Made by a program: the position numbers and the translations under genes. The notes beneath the pieces were generated by a model. The model did no database searches, was not told the DNA's origin, and saw nothing but the letters and a program-made list of their open reading frames with translations. A stretch of 31,796 nt of DNA from JBCKUK01 sp038924905 (GTDB taxonomy: Bacteria > Pseudomonadota > Gammaproteobacteria > Burkholderiales > Methylophilaceae), in NCBI GenBank assembly GCA_038924905.1, contig JBCKUK010000014.1:1-31796 (forward strand), read 5' to 3'. Shown here piece after piece: positions 23,663-31,796 of the stretch (position 1 is its first letter; the number at the start of each line of letters is the position of its first letter).

Positions 23663-24865
23663 ATGGAAGCACTACAATCTGCAAGTGATGTTTTATTTGT
23701 CCTACTAGGCGCCATTATGGTGCTTGCCATGCATGCCGGTTTTGCTTTTCTTGAAGTTGGCACAGTGCGCCGCAAGAACCAGGTGAACGCACTGGTTAAA
23801 ATCATGGTGGATTTTTCTGTATCTACCATTGCCTACTTCTTTATTGGTTACAGTATTGCCTACGGCGTCAATTTTTTGCAAGGCGCCGAGGCGCTGGCTG
23901 TTAAAAATGGTTACGAGTTGGTCAAATTCTTTTTCCTGCTCACTTTTGCCGCTGCAATACCGGCGATTGTTTCAGGCGGCATTGCCGAGCGAGCCAGATT
24001 TAACCCGCAATTAGCGGGCACCTTTCTGCTGGTCGGTTTTATCTACCCATTTTTTGAAGGTATAGCCTGGAATAACCATTATGGTATCCAGGATTGGCTC
24101 CTTGCCAGTTTTGGCGCCAAGTTCCATGACTTTGCCGGATCGGTTGTAGTGCATGCCATGGGTGGCTGGGTGGCTTTAGTTGCGGTCATATTGCTGGGTG
24201 CGCGAATCGGGCGCTACAGCAAGGATGGCCGCTTGCACGCGTTTCCGCCGTCCAACATACCGTTCCTGGCTTTGGGCGCATGGATGCTCACAGTAGGCTG
24301 GTTCGGTTTTAACGTGATGTCCGCACAAACGATACAGGGTATTACCGGCCTGGTAGCAATGAACTCGCTAATGGCACTGGTTGGCGGTACATTGGCCGCA
24401 TTACTGATAGGCAGGAATGATCCAGGCTTTGTGCATAACGGCCCACTAGCCGGTTTGGTGGCCGTTTGCGCTGGCTCCGATGTCATGCACCCGTTAGGTG
24501 CGCTATTCACCGGCGCGGTCGCTGGCGCCCTCTTTGTTTGGGCATTTACCCTCACGCAAAACCGTTGGAAGATAGACGATGTGCTTGGCGTATGGCCCTT
24601 GCATGGCTTGTGTGGTGCATGGGGCGGCATTGCTGCTGGCATTTTCGGCGCTAAAGCATGGGGCGGCATGGGCGGGGTGAGCTTTATGTCGCAACTGATA
24701 GGCACTTCACTGGGCGTTGCAGTCGCGCTTGTGGGCAGCCTGATTGTTTATGGCTCGCTAAAAATGATCGTTGGCATTCGCATGGAAGCAGAAGACGAAC
24801 ATTTAGGCTCTGATTTGTCTATTCATAAAATTGCCGCCACGCCGGGGTCCGATTCCGACGATTAA
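23663..24865 (+). CDS. amtB: Ammonium transporter, Amt/MEP family
   Basis: This 400-residue inner-membrane ammonium channel has about 11 helices. The twin pore histidines are H164 (VVVHAMGGW) and H314 (WPLHGLCGAWGG), separated by 150 residues exactly as in E. coli AmtB (168/318). EVGTVRRKNQ, FIYPFFEGIAWN and WFGFNVMSAQ match other family regions. ATG 23663 is chosen because GGGGGAGAG precedes it by about 7 nt; the longer reading to 23600 adds a poor N-terminus. The C-terminal tail (MEAEDEHLGSDLSIHKIAATP) is where a GlnK-type PII protein would bind, but no glnK lies beside it. A terminal SDSDD is unusual. Confidence 0.93.
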   Translation: MEALQSASDVLFVLLGAIMVLAMHAGFAFLEVGTVRRKNQVNALVKIMVDFSVSTIAYFFIGYSIAYGVNFLQGAEALAVKNGYELVKFFFLLTFAAAIPAIVSGGIAERARFNPQLAGTFLLVGFIYPFFEGIAWNNHYGIQDWLLASFGAKFHDFAGSVVVHAMGGWVALVAVILLGARIGRYSKDGRLHAFPPSNIPFLALGAWMLTVGWFGFNVMSAQTIQGITGLVAMNSLMALVGGTLAALLIGRNDPGFVHNGPLAGLVAVCAGSDVMHPLGALFTGAVAGALFVWAFTLTQNRWKIDDVLGVWPLHGLCGAWGGIAAGIFGAKAWGGMGGVSFMSQLIGTSLGVAVALVGSLIVYGSLKMIVGIRMEAEDEHLGSDLSIHKIAATPGSDSDD

Positions 24866-24904
24866 CGCGGGGATTATCCAAATTGAGTCATGCTAAAATG
24901 CCGC

Positions 24905-25621
24905 ATGGCTCAATTTCACGTCCTTATACCTGCAGCTGGCTTCGGCCACCGCATTGGCGCCGAAATCCCCAAGCAATATTTGCCATTACTTGGCAAGCCA
25001 TTAATCCAGCATACACTGACTATTTTTATGGACTGCCCACGCATCAGCTCAGTTTCGGTAGTGTTGAGTGCCGAGGATATTTATTGGGATGCAGCGAGCG
25101 CAGTTACCAATTCAGCAATATTGCAAAATTCAAAAATTAAAGTTCAGCGCTGTGGCGGGACAGAGCGCTCAGCCACCGTGCTGAATGGTTTGCTGGCTAT
25201 GCAGGGCAGCCTGGAAGCCGATGATTGGGTGCTGGTGCATGATGCAGTACGGCCATGTCTTAGCCTGGCAGCGCTCAATCATTTACTGGATGTGTTAGAA
25301 AACGATACTGTCGGCGGTTTACTCGCCATTCCATTAGCCGATACGCTAAAGCGGGCTGACGCTGAGCAGCGTGTTGCTGCCACCTTGTCGCGGGAGGGCT
25401 TATGGCTTGCACAAACGCCACAAATGTTCCGTTACGGTTTGCTTACCAAGGCCATGCAGCGGGCAGGCGATGCACCTACCGATGAGGCGCAAGCGGTTGA
25501 AGCGCTTGGCTTTAAGCCCAAGCTCGTTGCTGGTGAATTACGCAATCTTAAAATTACTTATCCGCAAGATTTGCTGTTGGCCGAGGCGATACTAGTTACA
25601 GATACGAAAGGTCAAAAATGA
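24905..25621 (+). CDS. ispD: IspD, 2-C-methyl-D-erythritol 4-phosphate cytidylyltransferase
   Basis: This is the third enzyme of the MEP isoprenoid pathway; it couples CTP to methylerythritol phosphate. The 238-residue protein starts MAQFHVLIPAAGFGHRIGAE, with the nucleotide-binding loop and PKQYLPLLGKPLIQHTL. Later motifs are GGTERSATVLNGL, DWVLVHDAVRPCLS, LAIPLADTLKRA and LWLAQTPQMFRYGLL. ATG 24905 is preferred over ATG 24890 by homology; neither has a strong ribosome binding site. Its stop overlaps the ispF start by four bases (ATGA), so the two are translated together. Confidence 0.96.
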   Translation: MAQFHVLIPAAGFGHRIGAEIPKQYLPLLGKPLIQHTLTIFMDCPRISSVSVVLSAEDIYWDAASAVTNSAILQNSKIKVQRCGGTERSATVLNGLLAMQGSLEADDWVLVHDAVRPCLSLAALNHLLDVLENDTVGGLLAIPLADTLKRADAEQRVAATLSREGLWLAQTPQMFRYGLLTKAMQRAGDAPTDEAQAVEALGFKPKLVAGELRNLKITYPQDLLLAEAILVTDTKGQK

Positions 25622-26100
25622 TAAGAGTTGGCCATGGATTTGATGTGCATCGGCTAGTGGCGGGCCGCCCCTGTATTATTGGGGGCGTTAATATCCCACA
25701 CCAGAAGGGGCTGGCTGGACACTCTGACGCCGACGTTTTGTTGCATGCGATATGTGATGCGTTGCTGGGCGCAGCGGCTCTGGGCGATATCGGCAAACAT
25801 TTCCCCGATACCGATGCGCGCTACAAAGGCATTAATTCGCGCCAACTATTGCAGCAGGTGGCGGCTTTACTTAAAACGAAACATTTTATTATCGTCAATA
25901 TTGATGCGACCGTTATCGCAGAGGCGCCAAAATTAGCGCCTTATATTGCACAGATATGTGCCAACATTGCTGACGACTGTGCTGTGCTGGCTGATGTGGT
26001 GAATGTGAAGGCAACTACCTCGGAAAAACTAGGCTTTACCGGCCGTGGCGAGGGCATTGCCGCCGAGGCTGTGTGCTTGATACAGCGTACCCAGCTTTAA
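25618..26100 (+). CDS. ispF: IspF, 2-C-methyl-D-erythritol 2,4-cyclodiphosphate synthase
   Basis: This 160-residue enzyme of the MEP pathway cyclises the product of IspE with loss of CMP. The metal ligands D9 and H11 (GHGFDVHRL) and H43 (HSDADVLLHAICDALLGA) are present, as are GDIGKHFPDTD and KATTSEKLGFTGRGEGIAAE. It works as a trimer in the cytoplasm. It is coupled to ispD by a four-base overlap. It converges on the Smr-domain gene with 10 bp between the stops. Confidence 0.97.
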   Translation: MIRVGHGFDVHRLVAGRPCIIGGVNIPHQKGLAGHSDADVLLHAICDALLGAAALGDIGKHFPDTDARYKGINSRQLLQQVAALLKTKHFIIVNIDATVIAEAPKLAPYIAQICANIADDCAVLADVVNVKATTSEKLGFTGRGEGIAAEAVCLIQRTQL

Positions 26101-26110
26101 TCTTCAGGAT

Positions 26111-26641
26111 TCAAGCTTTTAGCAGCACGATGACGGCGCCGCTGCCGCCATCAGCTTGTCTGGCTTGCGCGTAGGCAATCACCTCGTCGCGCTGCATCAG
26201 CCAGTTACGCAGCTTGTGCTTCAAGACAGGCTCGCGGTTTCTGGAACCGAGGCCCTTGCCGTGAATGATGCGCACACAACGTATGCCACGTTTTTTGCAG
26301 TCTCCCAAAAATTCAGCCACATAAACTCTGGCCTCATTGGCAACCAATCCATGTAAATCAATTTTGGCTTGAATTACCCAATAGCCACGCCGTAATTTGC
26401 TTAAGATATCCGGGGCGTGACCTGCGCGCAGGTAAAGCAGTTCTTCGCCGCTTTCCATTTCATGCGCGGGGATGTAGTCGTCGCTGAGCGAATCAACCAG
26501 CGCCTGTTTTTCATCGCGCATGAGCTGCTGGGGAACAGGCTTAGGCTTATGCAGCGGGTGATGCAGACGAGGCGCTTTTAGCGGACGTGCACCTTTGACT
26601 GCTTCACGAAACAGCTCAATTTCGTCCTTAGCTTTGCTCAT
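26111..26641 (-). CDS. Smr domain protein (Smr/MutS2 C-terminal type)
   Basis: This 176-residue protein has a charged N-terminus (MSKAKDEIELFREAVKG...KAPRLHHPLHKPKPVP). The Smr domain (about 92-175) follows, with KIDLHGLVANEARVYVAEFL, CVRIIHGKGLGSR and the GGSGAVIVLLK end. The domain has nicking or RNase activity in several homologues, and the related SmrB cleaves mRNA at collided ribosomes. Which role applies here is not known. ATG 26641 is preferred; the longer GTG reading to 26665 gives an atypical start. It lies 34 bp downstream of trxB on the same strand. Confidence 0.9.
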   Translation of the reverse strand: MSKAKDEIELFREAVKGARPLKAPRLHHPLHKPKPVPQQLMRDEKQALVDSLSDDYIPAHEMESGEELLYLRAGHAPDILSKLRRGYWVIQAKIDLHGLVANEARVYVAEFLGDCKKRGIRCVRIIHGKGLGSRNREPVLKHKLRNWLMQRDEVIAYAQARQADGGSGAVIVLLKA

Positions 26642-26675
26642 TTTTTGCCATGAATAAATACGCACTTTTAGACAC

Positions 26676-27626
26676 TTATTTCAAGTTATCCAAATAACGC
26701 TCTGCATCCAGGGCGGCCATGCAACCCGTGCCAGCGCTGGTGACAGCCTGACGATAAACATGGTCCTGCACATCGCCCGCGGCAAACACACCAGGGATGC
26801 TGGTAGCCGTGAAGTTACCTTTACGGCCAGATTCGGTGACGATATAGCCGCCTTCCATCTCCAGCTGGCCTGCAAAAATATCGGTATTGGGTTTGTGGCC
26901 GATAGCGATAAACACGCCCTTAAGCGCAATATCTTTAGTGGCACCGCTATTGACGCTTTTAATGCGCATGCCTGTTACGCCGCTGTTGTCGCCCAGCACT
27001 TCATCCAGCGTGGAGAATAGATCCAGCACAACCTTGCCTTCTTTCACGCGCTCCATCAGCTTATCCACCAAGATGGCTTCGGCCTTGAATTTATCGCGTC
27101 TGTGCACCAGGGTAACTTTGCTGGCGATGTTGGATAGATACAGCGCTTCTTCCACCGCAGTATTGCCGCCGCCGATGACTGCGACTTCCTGATTTTTGTA
27201 AAAGAAGCCATCGCAAGTGGCGCAGGCAGAAACACCCTTGCCGGCAAATCTTTCTTCTGACGCAAGCCCCAGATATTTAGCCGAGGCGCCGGTTGCGATA
27301 ATCAGTGCGTCGCAGGTGTATTCACCTGAATCGCCAATCAAGCGGATTGGCTTTTCCTTGAGTTTGGCGGTATGGATATGATCAAAAATTATCTCGGTAT
27401 TAAAGCGCTCAGCGTGTTTTTGAAAACGTTCCATGAGTTCAGGTCCCTGTACGCCGTCAGCATCCGCAGGCCAATTATCTACATCGGTAGTGGTCGCGAG
27501 TTGACCGCCCTGCGCAAGGCCGGTAATCAATACCGGCTTTAAGTTGGCGCGGGCTGCATACACAGCGGCAGAGTAGCCTGCGGGGCCGGAACCCAGAATC
27601 AACAGGCGGAAGTGTTTGCTCGACAT
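26676..27626 (-). CDS. trxB: Thioredoxin reductase
   Basis: This 316-residue flavoenzyme reduces thioredoxin with NADPH. The FAD site LILGSGPAGYSAAVYAARAN is at 9-28. The redox pair is C135-A-T-C138 (SACATCDGFFYKN), the same numbering as E. coli TrxB. The NADPH site is VIGGGNTAVEEALYL, and GVFAAGDVQDHVYRQAVTSA lies near the C-terminus. GGAG lies about 10 nt before the ATG. It is downstream of oxyR on the same strand (about 130 bp gap), a natural pairing since OxyR is reset by thiol reduction systems. Confidence 0.97.
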   Translation of the reverse strand: MSSKHFRLLILGSGPAGYSAAVYAARANLKPVLITGLAQGGQLATTTDVDNWPADADGVQGPELMERFQKHAERFNTEIIFDHIHTAKLKEKPIRLIGDSGEYTCDALIIATGASAKYLGLASEERFAGKGVSACATCDGFFYKNQEVAVIGGGNTAVEEALYLSNIASKVTLVHRRDKFKAEAILVDKLMERVKEGKVVLDLFSTLDEVLGDNSGVTGMRIKSVNSGATKDIALKGVFIAIGHKPNTDIFAGQLEMEGGYIVTESGRKGNFTATSIPGVFAAGDVQDHVYRQAVTSAGTGCMAALDAERYLDNLK

Positions 27627-27758
27627 TTAGATATAACTCCAAATACAGTTTCAGAAAATTGTAATTACTTTATAAACCCAGAGTTTGGCATCAAGCTGAC
27701 AATGTTATCTGCGTTAGGTTCGGCCATGTTATTGCTTCGGGTTTTCGCCAGCACTTAA

Positions 27759-28697
27759 CTATTCAGAAGGTGCCAAATCCAGTGGCGTCACACCGCTTAA
27801 ATTGGCATCCAGAATCGCCCGCCTGACAATTTCAATCGCTTGTGGGCGCGGGAAACTCTTGCGCCATGCCAATGCTACACGTCTGGCTGGCGCGGGCTGC
27901 TTGAACGGCAGGAAAGCAAGCGTGCTATTTGCGTCTGCGCCAGGCACGCAGGCAGTACTGGGCAATATGGTCATGCCTACGCCAGAAGCTACCATGTAAC
28001 GGATAGTTTCCAGTGAGCTGCCTTCAAATGTTTGTTGTATGCCGCTAGCCGTTTGGCCGCTACCTAGCTGCGGGCACATCTTCAATACCTGATCGCGGAA
28101 ACAGTGTCCTGCGCCCAGTAATAACACGGTTTCATCGCCTAATGCATCAGGGGTAATGCTTTGCCGTTTACTCCATGGATGATTAGCGGGCAAAGCAAGC
28201 TGAAATGGCTCATCAAACAAAGGCTGCGTGACGATACCGGGCTCTGAAAACGGTAAGGAGATGACGATTAAATCCAGTTTTCCATGTTTGAGCTGCTCAC
28301 GCAAATTGCTGGTGTAGCTCTCCTGAATAATAAGTTGCATGGCAGGCGCATGTTTGCGCAGCAGCGGCAGAATTTGTGGCAACAGATAAGGGCCAATAGT
28401 ATAAATAGCACCGAGTTTTAGGGGGTGGGATAGCGGGTCGCTGCCCTGGTCGGCAATCATCTTGATGCAGGCCACTTCTTCAAGAATGCTGGCAGCTTGT
28501 GCGACTATCTGCTCGCCAACGTGAGTTAGCGTGACTTCGTTTGAGCTACGCTCAAAAATGGCAATGCCGAGCTCTTCTTCAAGTTTTTTGATACTTACAC
28601 TCAAAGTAGGCTGGCTGACAAAGCAAGCTTCAGCAGCGCCGCCAAAATGGCGCTCACGCGCAACGGCAACTACATAACGGAGTTCAGTTAAAGTCAT
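27759..28697 (-). CDS. oxyR: OxyR, peroxide-sensing LysR-type regulator
   Basis: This 312-residue LysR-type activator has an N-terminal winged helix (MTLTELRYVVAVARERHFGG, SQPTLSVSIKKLEEELG). The sensing cysteines fall at C199 and C208 in GAGHCFRDQVLKMCPQLG, the same numbers as in E. coli OxyR. A disulfide between them switches on peroxide defence genes. The conserved EGSSLETIRYMVASGVGMTIL confirms OxyR over other LysR proteins. It is divergent from ftsK with a 123-bp gap. Confidence 0.96.
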   Translation of the reverse strand: MTLTELRYVVAVARERHFGGAAEACFVSQPTLSVSIKKLEEELGIAIFERSSNEVTLTHVGEQIVAQAASILEEVACIKMIADQGSDPLSHPLKLGAIYTIGPYLLPQILPLLRKHAPAMQLIIQESYTSNLREQLKHGKLDLIVISLPFSEPGIVTQPLFDEPFQLALPANHPWSKRQSITPDALGDETVLLLGAGHCFRDQVLKMCPQLGSGQTASGIQQTFEGSSLETIRYMVASGVGMTILPSTACVPGADANSTLAFLPFKQPAPARRVALAWRKSFPRPQAIEIVRRAILDANLSGVTPLDLAPSE

Positions 28698-28820
28698 GAA
28701 TGAATCTAAACAGGGTTATTTTATAATGTGATTTTACGCGGATTTGGGTAGTCAGTGAGCTTGTTGATGCTGATATAATCATCGCCAATAGTTTGATCCA
28801 AATCTGGGTAATTAATCATC

Positions 28821-31127
28821 TTGTTTTTTCAGAAAAAAAAGTCTCCGCTTAACAGCAGGCTGGTAAAACGCCGCAGTGAGGCTGCCACGCCTGAAACCTC
28901 TGGGGTTGTACGCGAGGCTTGGTGGCTGGCGCTGGTTGCTGTTGGCATATACCTGACAGTAATCTTGTTAAGTTACCATCCAGACGACCCTTCCTGGTCA
29001 CACAGTGCGAGTGAAAACAGCCCTATTCATAATGCGGGCGGAAAGGTCGGGGCCTGGCTGGCCGACATGCTGCTCTACCTGTTTGGGTTCTCTGCATGGT
29101 GGTGGGTAGTGCTGGCTTTTTACGCTATGTGGCTGGTTTACTTGCGGCTGGAAGTTGTTGCTCTGGCAGAGCGGCCTATATTGTTTTTCAATTTGGTCGG
29201 GTTCGCCATTCTACTGGTGGCTTCATGCGCACTGGAGGCCGGACACATTCTGCCACTGCCAGCGGTTTTGCCGCTGGGGCCGGGGGGCATGTTTGGCTCG
29301 GTAGTGGATGAAGTGCTACGTGCCATGCTTGGTTTTGCTGGCTCTACCATGGTTTTGTTGTCTTTGATGGCAATAGGTTTCAGCTTGTTTACCGGTTGGT
29401 CATGGATAGTCATCACAGAGAGATTTGGCGCTGCGCTGGAGTTTGGCTACCATACTATCCTCAGCAAGTGGCAGGACAGGCAGGATAGGCGCGCGGGTAG
29501 GGCGGCCGGGCAGTTGCGCAAAGAATTTGTGGATGCTGAACGTAAGCGCAACGAAGACAGGCCGCCGGTACAGATTGAAGCCCCCGTGCTGGAAATACCC
29601 AAAAGTGATCGCGTACAAAAAGAACGCCAGGTGGCACTGTTCGCAGGCATACCGGATTCACCATTGCCGCCACTACATTTGCTCGATGAGCCGCATGGTG
29701 AAATCGAGTTGCAAACCGCTGAAACTCTGGATTTTACCTCGCGCTTGATCGAGCGCAAATTGATGGATTTTGGTATCGAATGCAAAGTGCTCACGGCGTT
29801 GCCCGGCCCGGTGATTACCCGCTATGAGTTAGAGCCGGCGCCGGGTGTTAAGGGTAGTCAGGTGGCCAATCTTTCAAAAGACCTGGCACGTGCCTTATCC
29901 GTGGTAAGTATTCGTGTGGTAGAAACCATTCCTGGTAAAAGTTGCATGGGCCTGGAAATCCCCAACCCCAAGCGCCAGATTGTTTATTTGTCAGAGATTT
30001 TGGGTTCGCAAGTTTACGCTGATATGCATTCACCGCTCACCCTGGCGATGGGCAAGGATATTGCTGGCAAGCCGGTGGTGGCAGATTTGGCAAGAATGCC
30101 GCATCTATTGGTGGCAGGAACTACCGGCTCTGGTAAATCAGTTGCGGTCAACGCCATGATATTGAGCTTGCTGTACAAGGCTGAGCCAAGCAAGGTCAGG
30201 CTGATACTGATTGACCCCAAAATGTTGGAACTCTCCGTATATGAAGGCATTCCACACCTGCTGGCACCAGTGGTGACAGATATGCGGCAGGCGGCCAGCG
30301 CGCTCAACTGGTGCGTGGCCGAGATGGAGCGTCGTTACAAGCTGATGTCAACGCTGGGCGTGCGTAACCTTGAAGGGTTTAACAAGAGAATCCGCGATGC
30401 ACAAAAGGAAGGTACGCCCATTACTCACCCATTTACGCTTGCACCAGATAGTCCGGAACCACTGGAAGAGATGCCATTGATTGTGGTGGTGATTGATGAG
30501 CTGGCTGATTTGATGATGGTGGTAGGCAGGAAGGTAGAAGAGCTCATTGCGCGTTTGGCACAAAAGGCGCGTGCCTGCGGTATCCACCTGATATTGGCGA
30601 CGCAGCGGCCTTCGGTGGACGTGATTACCGGCTTGATTAAAGCCAATATCCCTACACGCGTGGCATTTCAGGTATCGAGCAAAATAGATTCGCGCACCAT
30701 ACTGGACCAAATGGGCGCTGAAGCGTTATTGGGTCAGGGCGATATGTTGTATCAACCGCCTGGAACCACCTATCCACAGCGTATTCACGGCGCGTTTGTG
30801 TCCGACCAGGAAGTGCACCGTGTGGTTGAGCAAATTAAGTCACTGGGCGAACCTAATTACATTGAAGGTATCCTCAACGCCGTCGCGGAAGAGGGCGCTG
30901 AAATGGGTGCATCGGGTGAAGGCGGTGGAGAGGCTGACCCGCTTTATGATGAGGCGGTGGCGATTGTGCTCAAAACGCGCCGGGCGTCCATATCTTCGGT
31001 GCAGCGGCAATTGCGCATAGGCTACAACCGCGCTGCAAGATTGATTGAGGATATGGAACGTGCCGGATTGGTCTCTGCCATGCAGAGCAATGGTAATCGT
31101 GAAGTGCTGGCGCCAAAAAGCGAGTGA
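28821..31127 (+). CDS. ftsK: FtsK/SpoIIIE DNA translocase of the division septum
   Basis: This 768-residue protein pumps chromosome DNA at the septum and supports dimer resolution. Four N-terminal membrane helices (about 30-190) are followed by a short charged linker and the motor. Walker A is at 433-440, GTTGSGKS, and Walker B ends at D559-E560 (LIVVVIDELADLMM). The C-terminal gamma winged helix (DPLYDEAVAIVLKTRRASIS...GYNRAARLIEDME), which reads polar KOPS sequences, is present. It is shorter than E. coli FtsK (1329) because the linker is short. The start is TTG 28821; a stop lies four codons upstream and no ATG is available nearby. The ribosome binding site is weak. lolA follows in an operon. 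Confidence 0.95.
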   Translation: MFFQKKKSPLNSRLVKRRSEAATPETSGVVREAWWLALVAVGIYLTVILLSYHPDDPSWSHSASENSPIHNAGGKVGAWLADMLLYLFGFSAWWWVVLAFYAMWLVYLRLEVVALAERPILFFNLVGFAILLVASCALEAGHILPLPAVLPLGPGGMFGSVVDEVLRAMLGFAGSTMVLLSLMAIGFSLFTGWSWIVITERFGAALEFGYHTILSKWQDRQDRRAGRAAGQLRKEFVDAERKRNEDRPPVQIEAPVLEIPKSDRVQKERQVALFAGIPDSPLPPLHLLDEPHGEIELQTAETLDFTSRLIERKLMDFGIECKVLTALPGPVITRYELEPAPGVKGSQVANLSKDLARALSVVSIRVVETIPGKSCMGLEIPNPKRQIVYLSEILGSQVYADMHSPLTLAMGKDIAGKPVVADLARMPHLLVAGTTGSGKSVAVNAMILSLLYKAEPSKVRLILIDPKMLELSVYEGIPHLLAPVVTDMRQAASALNWCVAEMERRYKLMSTLGVRNLEGFNKRIRDAQKEGTPITHPFTLAPDSPEPLEEMPLIVVVIDELADLMMVVGRKVEELIARLAQKARACGIHLILATQRPSVDVITGLIKANIPTRVAFQVSSKIDSRTILDQMGAEALLGQGDMLYQPPGTTYPQRIHGAFVSDQEVHRVVEQIKSLGEPNYIEGILNAVAEEGAEMGASGEGGGEADPLYDEAVAIVLKTRRASISSVQRQLRIGYNRAARLIEDMERAGLVSAMQSNGNREVLAPKSE

Positions 31128-31129
31128 AC

Positions 31130-31735
31130 ATGAAATTTTTAATCAGCCTGGTTCTAATAATCCCCATGACAGCCAATGCCGGCGGCGTAGATCGGCTTAA
31201 AGCGTTTTTTCAAAGCACACACGCTATGCGTGCACAATTTCACCAGACAGTGTCCGATACTCAAGGCCGCAAGGTGCAGGAAGTAGAAGGCAGTATGCAG
31301 CTTCAGCGGCCGAATAAATTCCGTTGGGATTACAACAAACCTTACGTGCAGGAAATTGTAGGCGATGGAGAGAGAGTCTGGCTGTTCGATCCCGAGCTCA
31401 ACCAAGTAACTGTGCGTGCGATGGGTAAGGCTTTGGGCTCCAGCCCGGCAGCCTTGCTGGCAGGTAACGCTGACATGGAAAAAAGCTTTGTGTTAAAAGA
31501 TGAAGAGCGCAGGGACGGGCTGGAGTGGGTGCTGGCGACGCCAAAAGATAATGAAAGTGGATTTGAGCGTGTGCTCCTGGGTTTCAAGGGCGATTTTCTG
31601 AATAAAATGGAATTACACGACAGCTTTGGTCATATAACAGTGATTGCTTTTTCAAAGCTGGAACACAACCCAAAATTACTGGCGCAACAATTTCGTTTTA
31701 CGCCACCCGTGGGTGCGGACGTGGTAGGCGAATAA
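31130..31735 (+). CDS. lolA: LolA, periplasmic lipoprotein carrier
   Basis: LolA takes lipoproteins from LolCDE and carries them to LolB at the outer membrane. The 201-residue protein has a signal peptide (MKFLISLVLIIPMTANA). The mature fold has the LolA pattern: MRAQFHQTVSDTQGRKVQEV, GSMQLQRPNKFRWDYNKPY, VWLFDPELNQVTVRAM and LGSSPAALLAG. ATG 31130 lies two bases after the ftsK stop; an alternative GTG at 31124 overlaps that stop by four bases. Either way translation is probably coupled to ftsK. The ftsK-lolA order is common in proteobacteria. Confidence 0.95.
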   Translation: MKFLISLVLIIPMTANAGGVDRLKAFFQSTHAMRAQFHQTVSDTQGRKVQEVEGSMQLQRPNKFRWDYNKPYVQEIVGDGERVWLFDPELNQVTVRAMGKALGSSPAALLAGNADMEKSFVLKDEERRDGLEWVLATPKDNESGFERVLLGFKGDFLNKMELHDSFGHITVIAFSKLEHNPKLLAQQFRFTPPVGADVVGE

Positions 31736-31742
31736 CTCTTTA

Positions 31743-31796
31743 ATGGGTGTCAAATTTATAGCCAAACCAGTAGTAATAATTATGGTTCTCCAGTAT
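31743..31796 (+). CDS. Possible start of a further gene, cut by the window edge
   Basis: An ATG 7 bases after the lolA stop opens a frame with no stop to the window end. It begins MGVKFIAKPVVIIMVLQY, a hydrophobic start that could be a membrane segment. There is no clear ribosome binding site and only 18 codons are visible, so this may be chance. Confidence 0.2.
   Translation, partial: MGVKFIAKPVVIIMVLQY

Overview
The window reads as a Gram-negative, probably betaproteobacterial, chromosome segment of roughly 50% GC. Supporting this are an outer-membrane TonB-dependent receptor, an RND/TolC-type metal pump, LolA, GluQ, RsuA, YgiQ, an OxyR with cysteines at exactly 199 and 208, and the trxB / oxyR / ftsK-lolA neighbourhood. 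The placement is inferred from protein family content; no rRNA or other taxonomic marker is present. I found no tRNA, rRNA, CRISPR array or insertion sequence. No stretch longer than 300 bases lacks a gene; the longest gaps (15006-15265 and 23396-23662) hold promoter-like and repeat elements described below.

Region 1 (1-7600, all minus strand) is a copper/silver resistance block. In transcription order it holds a small secreted Cys/His protein, a Met-rich exported protein, CusF, CusC, CusB (with a second CusF domain fused to its C-terminus), CusA, and the start of a cation P-type ATPase cut by the window edge. Together they would bind periplasmic copper and export it across both membranes. 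Three of these genes (the ATPase, cusF and the Met-rich protein) carry frame-breaking single-base indels.

Region 2 (7700-13700) holds a DUF3147 membrane protein, the radical-SAM protein YgiQ, a broken small membrane-anchored protein, a DUF1003 membrane protein, and a coupled rhlE-yaiI pair (DEAD-box RNA helicase and UPF0178 protein). Region 3 (13700-16000) is accessory: a class II Fic protein with an altered Fic motif, three 12-bp tandem repeats, a short dispersed repeat, and a Phd/PIN-domain toxin-antitoxin pair with a clear promoter.

Region 4 (16000-22200) holds RsuA, a DUF3617 exported protein, a SpoU/TrmH methyltransferase, a DUF5062 protein, a TonB-dependent receptor under a perfect 15-bp Fur box, a frameshifted gluQ converging on it, and a DUF3301 protein. 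Region 5 (22350-23395) is an unrecognised protein made of three related modules. Its reading frame needs two +1 shifts, each at a T-run running into a stop codon (CTT TAG and TTT TGA). Region 6 (23600-31796) is conserved core: amtB, ispD-ispF, a Smr-domain protein, trxB, oxyR, ftsK, lolA, and perhaps the first codons of a further gene.

A window-wide feature is a set of eight apparent single-base indels in six genes totalling about 3.3 kb, while about 25 kb of other coding sequence is intact. Whether these are sequencing errors, real decay or, for the repeat protein, recoding cannot be settled from the sequence alone.
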